Shown: positions 1 through 8,958, counted from the stretch's first letter. The stretch is 64,000 nucleotides of DNA from Roseisalinus antarcticus (GCF_900172355.1 NZ_FWFZ01000012.1:1-64000); one strand, 5' to 3'. Translations and numbers: made by a program. Notes: generated by a model not told the origin, from the letters alone.

Positions 1-28
1 CCTGCTTGATCGACTAGCCCTCGACGAA

Positions 29-815
29 ATGCGCACGCCCGATCTTCGCGATCGTCTCCACAACCAACATCCCCTGACTGCTCCCTCATGCCTTCGAGAA
101 AGCTTCTCACCAGAACCAACAGGGGGGCCACTCCTGGACGCCGATCACCCCAGGATGGGGGCCGATCCTGCATGCCGTTCCACACGCGAACGCGCCCGGA
201 ACCGCGGCAAGTCCGTTCTCTCGGAGGCGCTGATGATCAGCGTCCACCCGGCGAAGGTCGAGGACAGGGCCGGGCCGGGTCACCGGGAGGGCGACCTCAT
301 TCCCGGCCTTGGCAATTCGGCGATCGGCACGCTTGTTGAACGCACGACGCGGTTCACCATGCTCCTGCACCTGCCGCGCATGGAAGGCCACGGGAAAGGC
401 AAGATGATCAGGAACGGGACGGCCCTTGCTGGCCACGGAGCCGAAGCCGTCCGTGATGCCATCGCCGGGACGGTCATGGATCTTCCAGTGCATCCTTGCC
501 GGTCTCTGACCTGCGATCAGGGGCGGAGATGGCCCAACATGCGCAGCTCCGGAGCGACACCGGGCTGGAGATCCACTTCTGCGACCCGCAAAGCCCTTGG
601 CAGCGCGGCAGCAACGAAAACACCAACGGCCCGGCTCGCGCCAATACTTTCCCAAGGGCACCGACCTCAGCCAGCACGGGACCAATGAGTTGAGCGCTGT
701 CGCTCACGTCCTGAACGCGCGACCACGCAAGACGCTCGGCTGGCGAATACCTGCGGAAGCTCTCGACCGACTGCTCAAACACGACATGATCAATGCTGTT
801 GCGATGACCGGTTGA
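29..815 (+). pseudogene. IS30-family transposase remnant
   Basis: Decayed DDE transposase of the IS30 family. The conserved core is readable only by changing frame twice: the stretch around EDRAGPGHREGDLIPGLG and GTLVERTTRFTMLLHLPRM is in frame 2, the stretch around DTGLEIHFCDPQSPWQRGSN (nt 520-630) is in frame 1, and the C-terminal part RKTLGWRIPAEALDRLL is in frame 3, ending at a TGA at 813-815. Frameshifts therefore lie near 520 and 630. The DNA-binding N-terminus is missing or scrambled and I could not find terminal inverted repeats. It is immediately followed by an IS3 remnant, marking this end of the window as an insertion hot spot. The family call rests on the characteristic C-terminal motifs. 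Confidence 0.85.
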
Positions 816-840
816 ACCCGCCCAATACCGGCCTCACGAT

Positions 841-1127
841 TGTCAGAAGATCCTGCGCCAACATGGCTTCCAGGTCTCCCCTCCCGCACATGCAAACATC
901 CGCTGCCTGGCAGCGGATGAGCGGCAATGCAATTATCATGACATGCCGCCGTCGAGACGTTCTTCAAAACCATCAAGGCAGAGCTGATCTGGCGACGGTC
1001 ATCGGAAACACTGCGGCAAGCCGAAATGGCAATCTTCGAATACATCGACGGCTTATATGATCCGCGCCGACGCCATTCAGCGCTGGGATGGAAAAGCCCT
1101 GTCGCCTTCGAACGCAAGGCGGCTTGA
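841..1127 (+). pseudogene. IS3-family OrfB (transposase) C-terminal remnant
   Basis: C-terminal end of an IS3-family integrase-type transposase. Readable motifs are KILRQHGFQVS near 847-880, then after a frameshift AAVETFFKTIKAELIWRRS and SALGWKSPVAFERKAA, ending at a TGA at 1125-1127. The catalytic glutamate region (VETFFKTIKAEL) is present, but everything upstream, including the first two acidic residues, is absent, so it cannot be active. It directly abuts the IS30 remnant, which suggests nested or successive insertions. I did not find the element's right inverted repeat. Confidence 0.85.
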
Positions 1128-1470
1128 ACGAGCACCGGGGGCGGCACGAAAGCGCGACAGGTCCACGTCGGCCGAGACCAGAAGGGCCCGGTCGTCGCGC
1201 TCGGTCTGGACGATGCCCGCACGCGACAGGACCGCGGCCCAGCTGACACCCAGCATCCCGCAGATCGGGCCTGACATTATGGCGGAAATATGGATCGGTG
1301 AGCGCACATGCGTCTGCATACCGACGGCCTTTCGCGAGGGGATCCTGCGCAACGCACTTGAAACGCGCACCGTCAGCTCCGCATCGGGTTTGAGCCGTTC
1401 TGCAAGTCATTGATACGTCCTGCAAGTCGCGAGCGGTGGAAAGCCGTGCCTCCACAAGCCTACGCTGCGG
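1128..1470. other. Intergenic or degraded stretch, no intact gene
   Basis: No intact gene between the IS3 remnant and the SDR pseudogene. The minus strand is open between about 1130 and 1370 and reads like degraded coding sequence (for example GMLGVSWAAVLSRAGIVQ), but I cannot assign it to a family. No clear terminator or promoter is visible. Confidence 0.4.
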
Positions 1471-2241
1471 GTGACACGTCCGCCTGGACAGATCGCCTCG
1501 ACCCTGAAATCGTTGATCATCACCGGCGACGGTTCGGGCATCGGGCTGAAGCTGGCGCTGCAGCTTGTGGCGCCTGGCAATACGGTCATCATCTGTGGGC
1601 GCGACGCGAGCAAGCTCGCCGAGGCCGTGCACCTGGCCGGGGCGCAGGCCGTAACCCGGGATGTCACCGTTGCCGAGGATCAGGACCGTATCCTGTCGGA
1701 CATTCAGGCGCAGCATGGCCGGCTTGATCTGCGGATCGGCAATGCCGGGATATTCCTGGCGTATGACTTCAGGAACGTCCCCGACAGGCTGCAAAGGATC
1801 GAGCGCGAGATCGCGATCAACGCGACGGCGCCACTGACCCTGGCGCGGCGCGCCTTGCCGCTTCTGGAAAAGAACGCGCGGCCCGGGATCGTATTCGTCG
1901 GATCGGCCGTCGCTTTCGTCGCCTCGCCCGCGACGCCGGTCTATTCCGGGACAAGGGCGCTGATCCATCACTGCGCATAAACCCTGCGCCACCCGTTGCA
2001 GCCCCACGGGATCACAGTTTTCGAGGGTCTGCCCCCCGTCGTGAATACCGATATGGCAACGGTGCTGAAGTCCGACAATTTCAAGAAGATGAAGCCCGCC
2101 GCCCAGGTTCGCGACATCTTGCAAGGATTGCGCCGAAACCAGACCGAGATGCTGCCGGGGCAAGCGCGCCAGATCAGATGGCTGAGCCGGATCGCGCCCG
2201 CCTTCCTGTTTCGTCAGTTCGCAAGGACCGAGTTTCACTGA
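1471..2241 (+). pseudogene. Short-chain dehydrogenase/reductase (DltE-like), nonsense-interrupted
   Basis: NAD(P)-dependent short-chain dehydrogenase of about 256 codons with a GTG start at 1471. The Rossmann glycine motif reads TGDGSGIGL (normally TGGGSGIG) and the NAG motif reads IGNAGIF. The active-site YxxxK region reads VYSGTRALIHHC, so the catalytic lysine position is arginine. A TAA stop at 1978-1980 interrupts the frame; the same frame then continues (TLRHPLQPHGITVFEGLPP) to a TGA at 2239-2241. In relatives the stop position is usually Tyr, so one base change (TAC to TAA) could explain it. Substituted catalytic residues plus the internal stop make this a pseudogene. It sits in a run of decayed genes. 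Confidence 0.8.
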
Positions 2242-2264
2242 CCCCCGACGACAAGGCGCCTGTC

Positions 2265-2780
2265 ATGCCACGGGATGTCTACCGTAGCCGCGTCAACGCG
2301 CCGGCTCTCATCCCCTCGGCCGCCTTCTTCGGCGCCAATCTCTTCATAGGGCTGTCGATGGTGGCCTGCTGGCTGAGCCTCGATCCCGCGGACTTCGTCG
2401 CGCAGTTCAGCAATTTCCTGTTCTCGATCATGCCGTTGTTCCTGCCGATGGCGGCGGGCCTGATCCTGTCGGCCCTGCTCGACTGGAACGTTGCTCCTGC
2501 GCGGAGGAACTCGGGAATTGCGCTGTAGCTCTGTCTTGGACTCTCGCTGATCACGCTCTTCGACCACATGCCGCACAACATGCGCCTTGCAGACGCGATC
2601 GGATGAGCCGCTGTGGATATGTTGGGCCATTTCCAGCGCATCGCGTTGACCGGCCCGGTGATGGAGGACAACGTCGCCACGATCCGCGCGATCTGGCTTC
2701 CGGGCCATATCCCGCGCGGGCCGGTCACCCTTGCCATCCCCGTCCATGCAGGTCGCGCACTCCGCGCCGAAGCAAACTGA
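2265..2780 (+). pseudogene. Small membrane protein (DUF1772/anthrone-oxygenase-like), stop-interrupted
   Basis: Reading frame for a hydrophobic protein of about 170 codons with likely transmembrane stretches around SAAFFGANLFIGLSMVACWL, FLFSIMPLFLPMAAGLILSA and CLGLSLITLFDHMPHNMRL. Two in-frame stops, TAG at 2526-2528 and TGA at 2604-2606, break it before the terminal TGA at 2778-2780; the reading after each stop still looks protein-like (VDMLGHFQRIALTGPVMEDN), which argues for recent decay. The pattern resembles DUF1772 membrane proteins, but that assignment is tentative. It follows the SDR pseudogene by about 20 bp and may once have been in the same operon. Confidence 0.5.
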
Positions 2781-3706
2781 GCGATCCGCGCCGCCAAGAC
2801 ACTCGGAGCCCCGGGCATCGCCATCTCCGTTCTGCTGATCTTCGCGGCCCTCGCGGTGCAGGAGGGCCCGATCCGGGCTGGCGCGGCGGGCCGGTCTGCG
2901 GGTTCTACGACCGCGTGGCCGAGCCGCCGGGCACGGGGCCAGCAGGGCTGCGGATCGACAGGACCTTGGGCCACCTCGGGAAAGGGGCGATCGTGTATCT
3001 GCCTCTCACGCTTCCGGCGGTCAGTCTCGACATCTGGAACGACCGGACCCGGGGCGCGGCATTCGTGACGAGAACCGCTAGAGACGACGTTCCTTCCTCG
3101 CGCCGTCGACGCTGGAGCGCGCGGCGGCCGATCCCCGGCGCAAAGCTCGCGTCCTCGGCCCAGTGCGCCCCCCTGGCATCAGTTCGACCAGGGCGCCCCG
3201 CACCGGTCCAACGGTCGTTCTGTGTGGCCAGCTTCAGCGTGAGGTCGGCCCAACGGGCGGGTTTTCGGAAATGAACCGGCGTTGCGCATCCACGCTAGAA
3301 ACGGCCATGTGGGCGGTATGGGACCGCTCCGGCATGATCCCCGGATGACCGGCGATCATGCGCCGCGGTTCCTCCGACCCATCGAAGCCCGCCGCGACCG
3401 GGCAGACCAGATGGCCAGCCGCTTCGCGAATGTTCTCGAACGCAACCAAAAGTTGCAGTGCGCCACGGATCGGGGGCATTGGGACGCGGGCATGGCTGTC
3501 GAACTCCATCCGCAACGTCTCGCCATCCCGGAACACGCGCATGATCCTCGGGCCCTGCCGATTTGAACCGCGCGAGGTGCATCAGCCCGGATTGGAGGTC
3601 GGGTGCGCAAGGCAGCGTGAAGAAGACCGGGATCACCGGTCCACGAGACATCGCGACGCCCAGGAAAGGAACATGGTCGAGACGCGGCGAGAGCACCGCC
3701 AACGCG
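2781..3706. other. Degraded region, no intact gene
   Basis: About 0.9 kb without an intact gene. Plus-strand frame 3 from about 2880 to 3081 looks like a broken coding tail (GAIVYLPLTLPAVSLDIWND, then TAG), and the minus strand between about 3250 and 3650 has codon-like texture in two frames (for example RDGETLRMEFDSHARVPMPP). I could not assign either to a family. Taken with the flanking pseudogenes this looks like residue of deleted genes. Confidence 0.4.
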
Positions 3707-4328
3707 ATGCGGGAGGCCCAAGACATCGGAGGCGCCAGAACCATCGCCCGCCGCAGCTTTCTGATCGGCCCCATCGCGATTCTTGGCGGGGAGGCCTTCG
3801 GGGTCTCCTTCGCCACGCGCCCCATCGCCGACCCGCTGCAGAACGATCTGGCCGAGGGCGGGGCCACGCTGATCCCGGTCGTCACGATCACGCCTGACGA
3901 CATCACCCTGATCGTGCCGCGCGACGATGTGGGCCGCGACGGAGATGCCCGCCGCGGTGCGCGACGCCGCGGTCGAGATCACCGGCGTCGACCCGGCCCG
4001 GGTCACCCTGAATGTCTTGCCCGCGGGCGGCAGCTTCGGCCGCAGGCTTGACCCTGACAGCGCGGCGCAGGCGATCCAGATCGCGGTCACCATGCCCGGA
4101 ACGCCGATGAAGGCCACCTGGAGCCGGCAGGAGGACATGACCCATGACAATCCCCGGCCCCTGCACATGGCCCTCGGGCGGGGGACCGTCGCGGACGGTC
4201 GTGTGCTGGCCCAAGATCGCGACAACATCGGCCCCTCGCTCATCCCGTCCTCGTGGGGCCGGGCATCATCACCGCGACGGGCCAGCGCCCGCGCGATGCC
4301 GGCCAGCATGACCCTCGACGTCGCATGA
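3707..4328 (+). pseudogene. Molybdopterin-binding oxidoreductase subunit (isoquinoline 1-oxidoreductase beta type), internally deleted
   Basis: Remnant of a xanthine-dehydrogenase-family large subunit that binds the molybdenum cofactor. The N-terminus has a Tat-like twin-arginine segment (TIARRSFLIGPIAILGG) and the family phrase VTITPDDITLIVPR. Soon after about 3930 the sequence shifts frame and jumps to C-terminal family sequence (EITGVDPARVTLNVLPAGGS, then SFGRRLDPDSAAQAI and KATWSRQEDMTHD). A full-length IorB-type subunit is about 700 residues or more; barely 200 codons remain, so several hundred internal and C-terminal codons are gone. The gene that follows is the matching cytochrome remnant. 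Confidence 0.75.
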
Positions 4329-4584
4329 GGCATCCCCTGCGTCTTCCCCTGATCGCCGTGGCCAGTCTCGCACCGGGCACCCTGCCCTTGCCCTGGGCGG
4401 GCACGGCCTCGACCTCTCCGCTGTGCCGGAGCCGGGCACGGCCGCTTGGGACAGCATCCACACAGCGCTGGCACATCCGCGCTGCCTCGATTGCCATGTG
4501 GGCTCGGACAAGGTTCCGCTTTGGGGCACGGTGCGGGCGCATCTGCAGGATATGGCAATCCGGTCCGCCGCCGGCATGCCCTGA
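4325..4584 (+). pseudogene. c-type cytochrome/isoquinoline 1-oxidoreductase accessory subunit, frameshifted fragment
   Basis: The ATG at 4325 overlaps the end of the preceding pseudogene and opens a signal-peptide-like segment (RLPLIAVASLAPGTLPLP). After a frameshift near 4440 a second frame reads AWDSIHTALAHPRCLDCHVG and ends at a TGA at 4582-4584. CLDCH is a CXXCH heme c attachment site. An 'HPRCxxCH' heme-binding subunit next to the IorB-type subunit is a common arrangement for periplasmic aldehyde or isoquinoline oxidoreductases. The second heme motif expected further downstream is missing, so the fragment is truncated as well as frameshifted. Confidence 0.65.
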
Positions 4585-4844
4585 CCGGCAGGGTGAGATC
4601 GTCCCGGAAACTCCCGGAACGCCCGACACCAAAGGAATACGATGTCATTTCAACGACCGGGTGGACACAGGCAGGCGGCAGGGCAATAGCCTTCGCGCTT
4701 GGCCCGCGACGGCAGTCTTGCGCGAAGTGCCGTCCAACCCGTTGCGATCACGAAGGTCGAAGCGAGGCTTTTCTCGGTATGGATGTGATTGCGCAGCGTC
4801 GTCCGCTGGCTGTCTGGGGCGATGCCTTTGCTGAAACCTGATGT
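4585..4844. other. Intergenic, no recognisable gene
   Basis: About 260 bp between the pseudogene block and the 3' end of the racemase-like gene. The minus strand has a short open stretch (about 4680-4830, for example TTLRNHIHTEKSLASTFVIA) that could be the tail of a lost gene, but I cannot identify it. No convincing terminator hairpin seen. Confidence 0.35.
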
Positions 4845-5486
4845 CTACCGTTGGCCACCGGTGACCGACAAGGCGACACCGGCCGCGGCCAGAACCGGGT
4901 CGACGATGGGAACGCCCAGCGCCGCTTGCAGGACGGCCCGCCTTGGGCCGAAGCCGCCGCATCCCAGCACGATCGCCCCGGCTCCGGACGCGATCAGCCG
5001 CCGCCCCGCCGCGAGCAGTTCGTCGTAGACCGCCGGGTCGTGCCCCGCCGCATAGGCAGAAACGCCGGACAGGCCGACCTCGTCCGCAAGCCGCTCCAGC
5101 ATGCCCATCCGCTCCAGCCGGACCCTGTGGCGGGCGATCGGAAGCTCGGACAGGGCGATGATCCCGAAGCGGGGGGCCAGGGCCAGGGCCGCGGCCACGC
5201 CCGCCTCCTGGATGCCGATGACCGGACAGGGAACCGCGGCGCGGGTCTCTGCCACGCCGGGATCGGAGAAACAGGCGACGATCACCGCGAGCGGCGCCTC
5301 CTGCGCCGCCGCGAGCGCGGCCACACGGGGCCCGGCCTCTGCCACGTCGCGGTCGGTCACGATGGTCGCCGGCCCCTCGGGGATGTCGAGGCAGAGGAAC
5401 CGGTCGTCGAGCGCATCGCGCATCGCGCTTGTCACCTCGGGTGTGCTGTTGGGGTTGATGACGATGATCCGTCGCGCGTTGCTCAT
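4845..5486 (-). CDS. Asp/Glu/hydantoin racemase-family protein
   Basis: Protein of 213 residues, typical length for the Asp/Glu/hydantoin racemase superfamily (cofactor-independent racemases and arylmalonate-decarboxylase relatives). It starts with INPNSTPEVT, the hallmark of the hydantoin racemase group. Candidate catalytic cysteines are in VIVACFSDPG (about residue 71) and in GAIVLGCGGFG (about residue 175). The ATG at 5486 overlaps the stop of the upstream RidA gene as ATGA, implying translational coupling. It is the last gene of the NIPSNAP-RidA-racemase operon. Next to a cyclic-amidohydrolase gene, racemisation of a hydantoin- or carbamoyl-type intermediate is a plausible role, but the substrate is not readable from sequence. 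Confidence 0.85.
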   Translation of the reverse strand: MSNARRIIVINPNSTPEVTSAMRDALDDRFLCLDIPEGPATIVTDRDVAEAGPRVAALAAAQEAPLAVIVACFSDPGVAETRAAVPCPVIGIQEAGVAAALALAPRFGIIALSELPIARHRVRLERMGMLERLADEVGLSGVSAYAAGHDPAVYDELLAAGRRLIASGAGAIVLGCGGFGPRRAVLQAALGVPIVDPVLAAAGVALSVTGGQR

Positions 5487-5944
5487 GGCTTTGTCATCCG
5501 AAAGACCGCCTCTATCTCGACCGTGATATCGCCCGGCAGGGACGGCAAGACAATGGTGGTGCGGGCATGGCCGCCGGGCAGGACCGTCTCGAAGAGATCC
5601 GAACATCCGTCCAGCACGCTGTCGGCCGCAGCAAAACCGGGGCCCGCGTTCACCATGCCGAGCAGGCGCACCACCCCGTCGAGCCTCTCGAGCCGGCCCG
5701 GGACCGCGTCCACCGAGGCCAGCAGCGACAGGGCGGTGAGGCCCGCCCGGCGTCGCGCCTCAATCAGGCCCACGACATCGGCCTTGCCCGTCAGTGTCCG
5801 GCCCGCGGCGTCGAGGGGTGCCTGGCCAGAGACATAGAGCAGGGGGCCGACCTCCACCGCGCGTTCGAAATTGCCGATGGCCGGCGACAGGGGCGGCAGG
5901 ACAAGCCCCGCCGCCGCCATTCGCCCGGGAACGCCGCCGGTCAT
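5483..5944 (-). CDS. RidA/YjgF-family protein
   Basis: Protein of 153 residues of the RidA/YER057c/UK114 family, small trimeric proteins that hydrolyse reactive enamines or imines; relatives act in pyrimidine and aromatic-nitrogen catabolism. The chain has the family pattern VGPLLYVSGQAPLDAAGR near residue 33 and ends with IVLPSLPGDITVEIEAVF. The family arginine that binds the carboxylate is not placed as in canonical RidA (R105 of E. coli), so it likely belongs to one of the divergent subgroups. The ATG at 5944 overlaps the NIPSNAP stop, and its own stop overlaps the racemase start, both as ATGA. This is the middle gene of a three-gene operon. Confidence 0.85.
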   Translation of the reverse strand: MTGGVPGRMAAAGLVLPPLSPAIGNFERAVEVGPLLYVSGQAPLDAAGRTLTGKADVVGLIEARRRAGLTALSLLASVDAVPGRLERLDGVVRLLGMVNAGPGFAAADSVLDGCSDLFETVLPGGHARTTIVLPSLPGDITVEIEAVFRMTKP

Positions 5945-6555
5945 TTCAAGTCGGACACGCCCGTCGCGACGAACAATTCCGATTGCAGCGAGGTAAGATG
6001 GGTTGACCCGCCGGGCGGCGGCCAGATGCCCTCGGCGCTGGCGGCGGCACGGGCCTTCACCCGGTCGTCGAGCGACTTGTAGGGCCAGATATGCGCGATC
6101 TTCTGCGGGCCGCCCTCGATCGAGGTCATCACCATCATGAGCGGCGAGATCTCGTTGCGGCGCTCGACGATCTTGGCCCAGGCGGCCTCGGTCTCGGCCC
6201 GGCCGAAGGGGGCGAGCGTGTAGGTCCGGAACTCGTAGAACGGGCCATGATCGCCGGGCTCGATGTCCTTGCAGAACGAGAACGGCTCGAACGCGGTGGA
6301 GGTGGCGCCCCCGAGATATTGCCCGATGCCGTAGGGGTCGGCCTCGGCCATCCGGCGCTGGCGATCCGCGCCGAGCGCGGCGGTATCCTCGTAGGCCGTG
6401 AGGAAGGTGAAACGGTTCAGGACCCCGAACTCGCAGGAAAAGGCGCCCAGAATGCGACCCGTCTGGGTGAAATTCGCATATGTTTCCGGCAATTTCTGCA
6501 TGACGGGGCCGAGCATGTTCGGCAGAAGGGACAGGGTCGTCAGGTCGTAGATCAT
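5941..6555 (-). CDS. NIPSNAP-family protein
   Basis: Protein of 204 residues with two ferredoxin-like NIPSNAP halves: MIYDLTTLSLLPNMLGPVM at the start, and a second copy opening with YEFRTYTLAPFGRAETEAAW near residue 105. NIPSNAP proteins resemble dimeric alpha-beta barrel enzymes; their biochemistry is poorly defined, though they often sit in catabolic operons. The ATG at 6555 is the only start giving a complete first beta strand. First gene of the NIPSNAP-RidA-racemase operon, divergent from the amidohydrolase gene; the 147-bp gap between them contains the shared operator at 6613-6624. Confidence 0.85.
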   Translation of the reverse strand: MIYDLTTLSLLPNMLGPVMQKLPETYANFTQTGRILGAFSCEFGVLNRFTFLTAYEDTAALGADRQRRMAEADPYGIGQYLGGATSTAFEPFSFCKDIEPGDHGPFYEFRTYTLAPFGRAETEAAWAKIVERRNEISPLMMVMTSIEGGPQKIAHIWPYKSLDDRVKARAAASAEGIWPPPGGSTHLTSLQSELFVATGVSDLK

Positions 6556-6612
6556 TGGGGCGCTCCTTGATGGGGAAGTGCCTTGACGGCATGAAGCCGA
6601 GATTGCACACAG

Positions 6613-6624
6613 TTGGTATGCCAT
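6613..6624. promoter_or_regulatory. Candidate GntR operator, site A
   Basis: TTGGTATGCCAT, a near-palindrome with core TGGTATGCCA, in the divergent intergenic region between the NIPSNAP operon and the amidohydrolase gene. The 20-mer GCACACAGTTGGYATRCCAT at 6605-6624 recurs at 8951-8970, far longer than chance would allow. Recurrence before other promoters in the island and two local FCD-GntR regulators point to a shared operator. Confidence 0.7.
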
Positions 6625-6702
6625 AGGGATTCCATGATCCCCGCCCTGGTGCAACTCTTTTCGACGGGGCCCGGGGCCAACAGGACAAGGACAGGTGCAG
6701 GG

Positions 6703-8052
6703 ATGTTCGATTTGACCATAGCGGGGCGGCTCGTGCTGCCGGGGGGCGTCATCGCCGACGGCTGGCTGGCCATCGCGGATGGCAAGATCGCCGCCATCGG
6801 CGAGGGCACCGCGCCCGACGCGACCGAGGCGGTGGCCCATCCCGGCGCCTGGATCCTGCCCGGCGCCATCGACGGTCAGACCCATGCGGGCAGCCAGATC
6901 GGCTTTGCCGGGATCGGCCCGACGACCGCCGCCGCCTGCATCGGCGGGGTCACGACGATCGTGGACATGCCCTATGACGACCCCGACCCGATCACCACGG
7001 GCGACCTGCTGGCGCAGAAGGTCACAGCGATCGGAGAGCTGGCGCACAGCAACGTCGCGCTTTACGGCACGGTGCCGGTGACGCCCGATCCGGCGGATAT
7101 CGCGGCGCTTGTGGCCGGCGGGGTCTGCGCCTTCAAGATCTCGTCCTTCGAGGCCCATCCCCACCGCTTTCCCCGGATCGGAAGCGGCGCCGTGCTTGCC
7201 CTGTTCGAGGCCCTGCGTGACACCGGCCTGCCGGTCGGCATCCACAACGAGGACCAGGAGGTCGTCCGTGCGACCGAGGCGGCTTTTCGCGCGGCCGGCC
7301 GCACGCGGCCCGAGGATCACAGCCCGTCGCGCCCGCCGGTGGCCGAGATGTCGGCGACGGCCACCTTCCTGGAGCTTGGCGCCGCGCAGGGTGGCCACGC
7401 CCATATCGTGCACATCTCGATCCCCGAGGGCTTTGACCTGGTGGCCGAGCATCGCGCCCGCGGAGAGCGGGCGACCGCCGAGATGTGCCTGCACTACCTG
7501 CTGTTCGACGCGGCCGAGGACATGCCCCGCCTTGGCGCGAAGATGAAGGTGAACCCGCCGATCCGCGCCGGCCTGCGCGACGCGCTCTGGGAGGTGATCG
7601 AGACCGGCCGCGCCAATTTCGTCTCCTCCGACCACAGCGCCTGGGGGCTGGAGCGCAAATCCTCCGACAATATCTTCGAGGTGGCGGCGGGGATGCCAGG
7701 GCTGGAGACGCTGCTGCCCGGCTTCTTTACCGAGGCGCTGCGCCGGACGGGCGACGGCGACGCGGCGGCGCGGCTTGCGGCGGCGCTGCTGTCGGAGGGG
7801 CCGGCGGATTTCTTCGGTCTCTCGACCAAGGGCCGCCTGGCCCCCGGCGCCGATGCCGACCTCGCGATCCTGGCGCCCGAGCCCTTCACCTACGATTGCA
7901 AGGCCAACCCCGATGGCCCCGGTTGGAGCGCGTATGACGGCATGACCTTCTCGGTGCGGCCGGCGGCGACCTACGTCGGCGGTCAGCTGGCCTATGACGG
8001 CCGGGCGGTGACCGGCCTCACCGCCGGCACCTTCGCGCGGCGGACCGCCTGA
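6703..8052 (+). CDS. Cyclic amidohydrolase (dihydropyrimidinase/allantoinase-like)
   Basis: Protein of 449 residues of the D-hydantoinase/dihydropyrimidinase/allantoinase group, which opens cyclic amides or ureides with a binuclear metal centre. Visible elements: PGAIDGQTHAGS (residues 54-65), where the usual HxH pair reads Q59-T-H61; a candidate carbamylated lysine K145 in GVCAFKISSF; HNEDQE; AHIVHISIPEG; and the late aspartate in VSSDHSAW. ATG 6703 was chosen because it gives the normal N-terminus (FDLTIAGRLVLPGG) and has a GCAGGG-type ribosome site; upstream codons look non-coding. Divergent from the NIPSNAP operon and ending 6 bp from the convergent gntR gene. The first-His substitution is odd and may change metal binding. 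Confidence 0.88.
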   Translation: MFDLTIAGRLVLPGGVIADGWLAIADGKIAAIGEGTAPDATEAVAHPGAWILPGAIDGQTHAGSQIGFAGIGPTTAAACIGGVTTIVDMPYDDPDPITTGDLLAQKVTAIGELAHSNVALYGTVPVTPDPADIAALVAGGVCAFKISSFEAHPHRFPRIGSGAVLALFEALRDTGLPVGIHNEDQEVVRATEAAFRAAGRTRPEDHSPSRPPVAEMSATATFLELGAAQGGHAHIVHISIPEGFDLVAEHRARGERATAEMCLHYLLFDAAEDMPRLGAKMKVNPPIRAGLRDALWEVIETGRANFVSSDHSAWGLERKSSDNIFEVAAGMPGLETLLPGFFTEALRRTGDGDAAARLAAALLSEGPADFFGLSTKGRLAPGADADLAILAPEPFTYDCKANPDGPGWSAYDGMTFSVRPAATYVGGQLAYDGRAVTGLTAGTFARRTA

Positions 8053-8058
8053 CCGGCC

Positions 8059-8733
8059 CTAGCGGACCCCGGCGAGCCGGTTCACGATGGCGATCTTGAC
8101 CGTGTCGATATGGGTGAACATCGCCGCCTGCGCGGCCGCGCCATCGCCGGTTTCGAGGGCGTCGAGAATCGTTCCGCTGTGATCGTCCCGGTAGAAAAAG
8201 CTGTTGGGGTTGCGGAAGGTGTTGAACACATGGGTCCGGCGCCGCAGGTCGCGGATCATCCCGGCCATGGTCTCGTTCCCCGCCGCCTCGGAAATGGCGC
8301 CGTGCAGCAGGTCGTCCACGGCCCAGATCTCGGACGGGCTGGGGTCCTTCTTCTGCGAGAGCGCCTGCACCGCCGCCCGGATCTCGGCGATCATGGCCAA
8401 GGGCACGTGGCCCGCGGCAAGCCGCGCGGCCTCGGCCTCCAAAAGCTGGCGGATGTTGAGGACCTCGACGAAGGCCTCGGTCGAGAACGGCGCCACGGTG
8501 ACGCCCCGTCCGGGCTGGCGCAGGACCATCCGCTCGGCCTCCAGCCGTCCCAGCGCCTCGCGCACCGGGGTGCGGGAGGCGTTCAGCCGATCGGCCATCT
8601 TGCGTTCGACGATCACGTCGCCGGGCCGCAGCTCGCCGCCGATCAGGATGTCGATGATCTGCTCATAGACCTGATCCACCCGGTTCGGCTTGTCGGCCAG
8701 ACCGGTCGCAACCAATGCGGCATCACTTGTCAT
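8059..8733 (-). CDS. GntR-family regulator, FCD domain (paralogue 1)
   Basis: Transcription factor of 224 residues. The N-terminal winged helix-turn-helix (about residues 15-85) has the family signature LNASRTPVREALGRLEAERM. The C-terminal all-helical FCD ligand domain (about 90-215) has the metal-binding pattern AVDDLLHGAISEAAGN and a late FTHIDTVK. It is clearly paralogous to the regulator at 19075-19800: both share AVDDL-H, EAAGN and IRDLRRRTH-FNT. Divergent from the nitrilase gene at 9011; the gap holds operator site B and a weaker variant at 8812-8824, so autoregulation is likely. Members usually repress and are relieved by a carboxylic-acid-type ligand; the ligand here is unknown. Confidence 0.93.
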   Translation of the reverse strand: MTSDAALVATGLADKPNRVDQVYEQIIDILIGGELRPGDVIVERKMADRLNASRTPVREALGRLEAERMVLRQPGRGVTVAPFSTEAFVEVLNIRQLLEAEAARLAAGHVPLAMIAEIRAAVQALSQKKDPSPSEIWAVDDLLHGAISEAAGNETMAGMIRDLRRRTHVFNTFRNPNSFFYRDDHSGTILDALETGDGAAAQAAMFTHIDTVKIAIVNRLAGVR

Positions 8734-8811
8734 GCATGGAACTCCCCAAGCGCCTCGCAGATCTCTGTTCTAGGGCCGAGACGGGGGAATTGGAACATCT
8801 GACGATGGACC

Positions 8812-8824
8812 TTCGGCATTCCAT
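8812..8824. promoter_or_regulatory. Weak operator-like variant upstream of gntR paralogue 1
   Basis: TTCGGCATTCCAT resembles the operator (TGGCATACCA) with two mismatches in the core. It lies about 80 bp upstream of the minus-strand gntR start at 8733 and could be an autoregulatory secondary site. Weak on its own. Confidence 0.3.
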
Positions 8825-8958
8825 CGGTCCACAGCCTGCTTGCCGGTGGTCCGCCCGGGCCCGGGTTTGCCCGAAAATTATGCAGATCCCATTGCAAGCG
8901 GCCTCTTCGCAGGCCGGATCCGGGTCGGGGTTGACTGCCGCGGCGCGGCTGCACACAG

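Noticed and set aside
1310-1325. CTGCATACCG resembling the operator
   Set aside because: Lacks the paired arm and lies in degraded sequence with no adjacent intact promoter.
1471-1980. Intact short SDR ending at 1980
   Set aside because: The frame continues with SDR-like sequence past the stop, and the YxxxK lysine is also replaced, so it is a pseudogene.
4845-8052. Classic Rut or reductive pyrimidine pathway
   Set aside because: RidA and a dihydropyrimidinase-like gene are present, but RutA-type monooxygenase, RutB and dihydropyrimidine dehydrogenase are not seen in the island.
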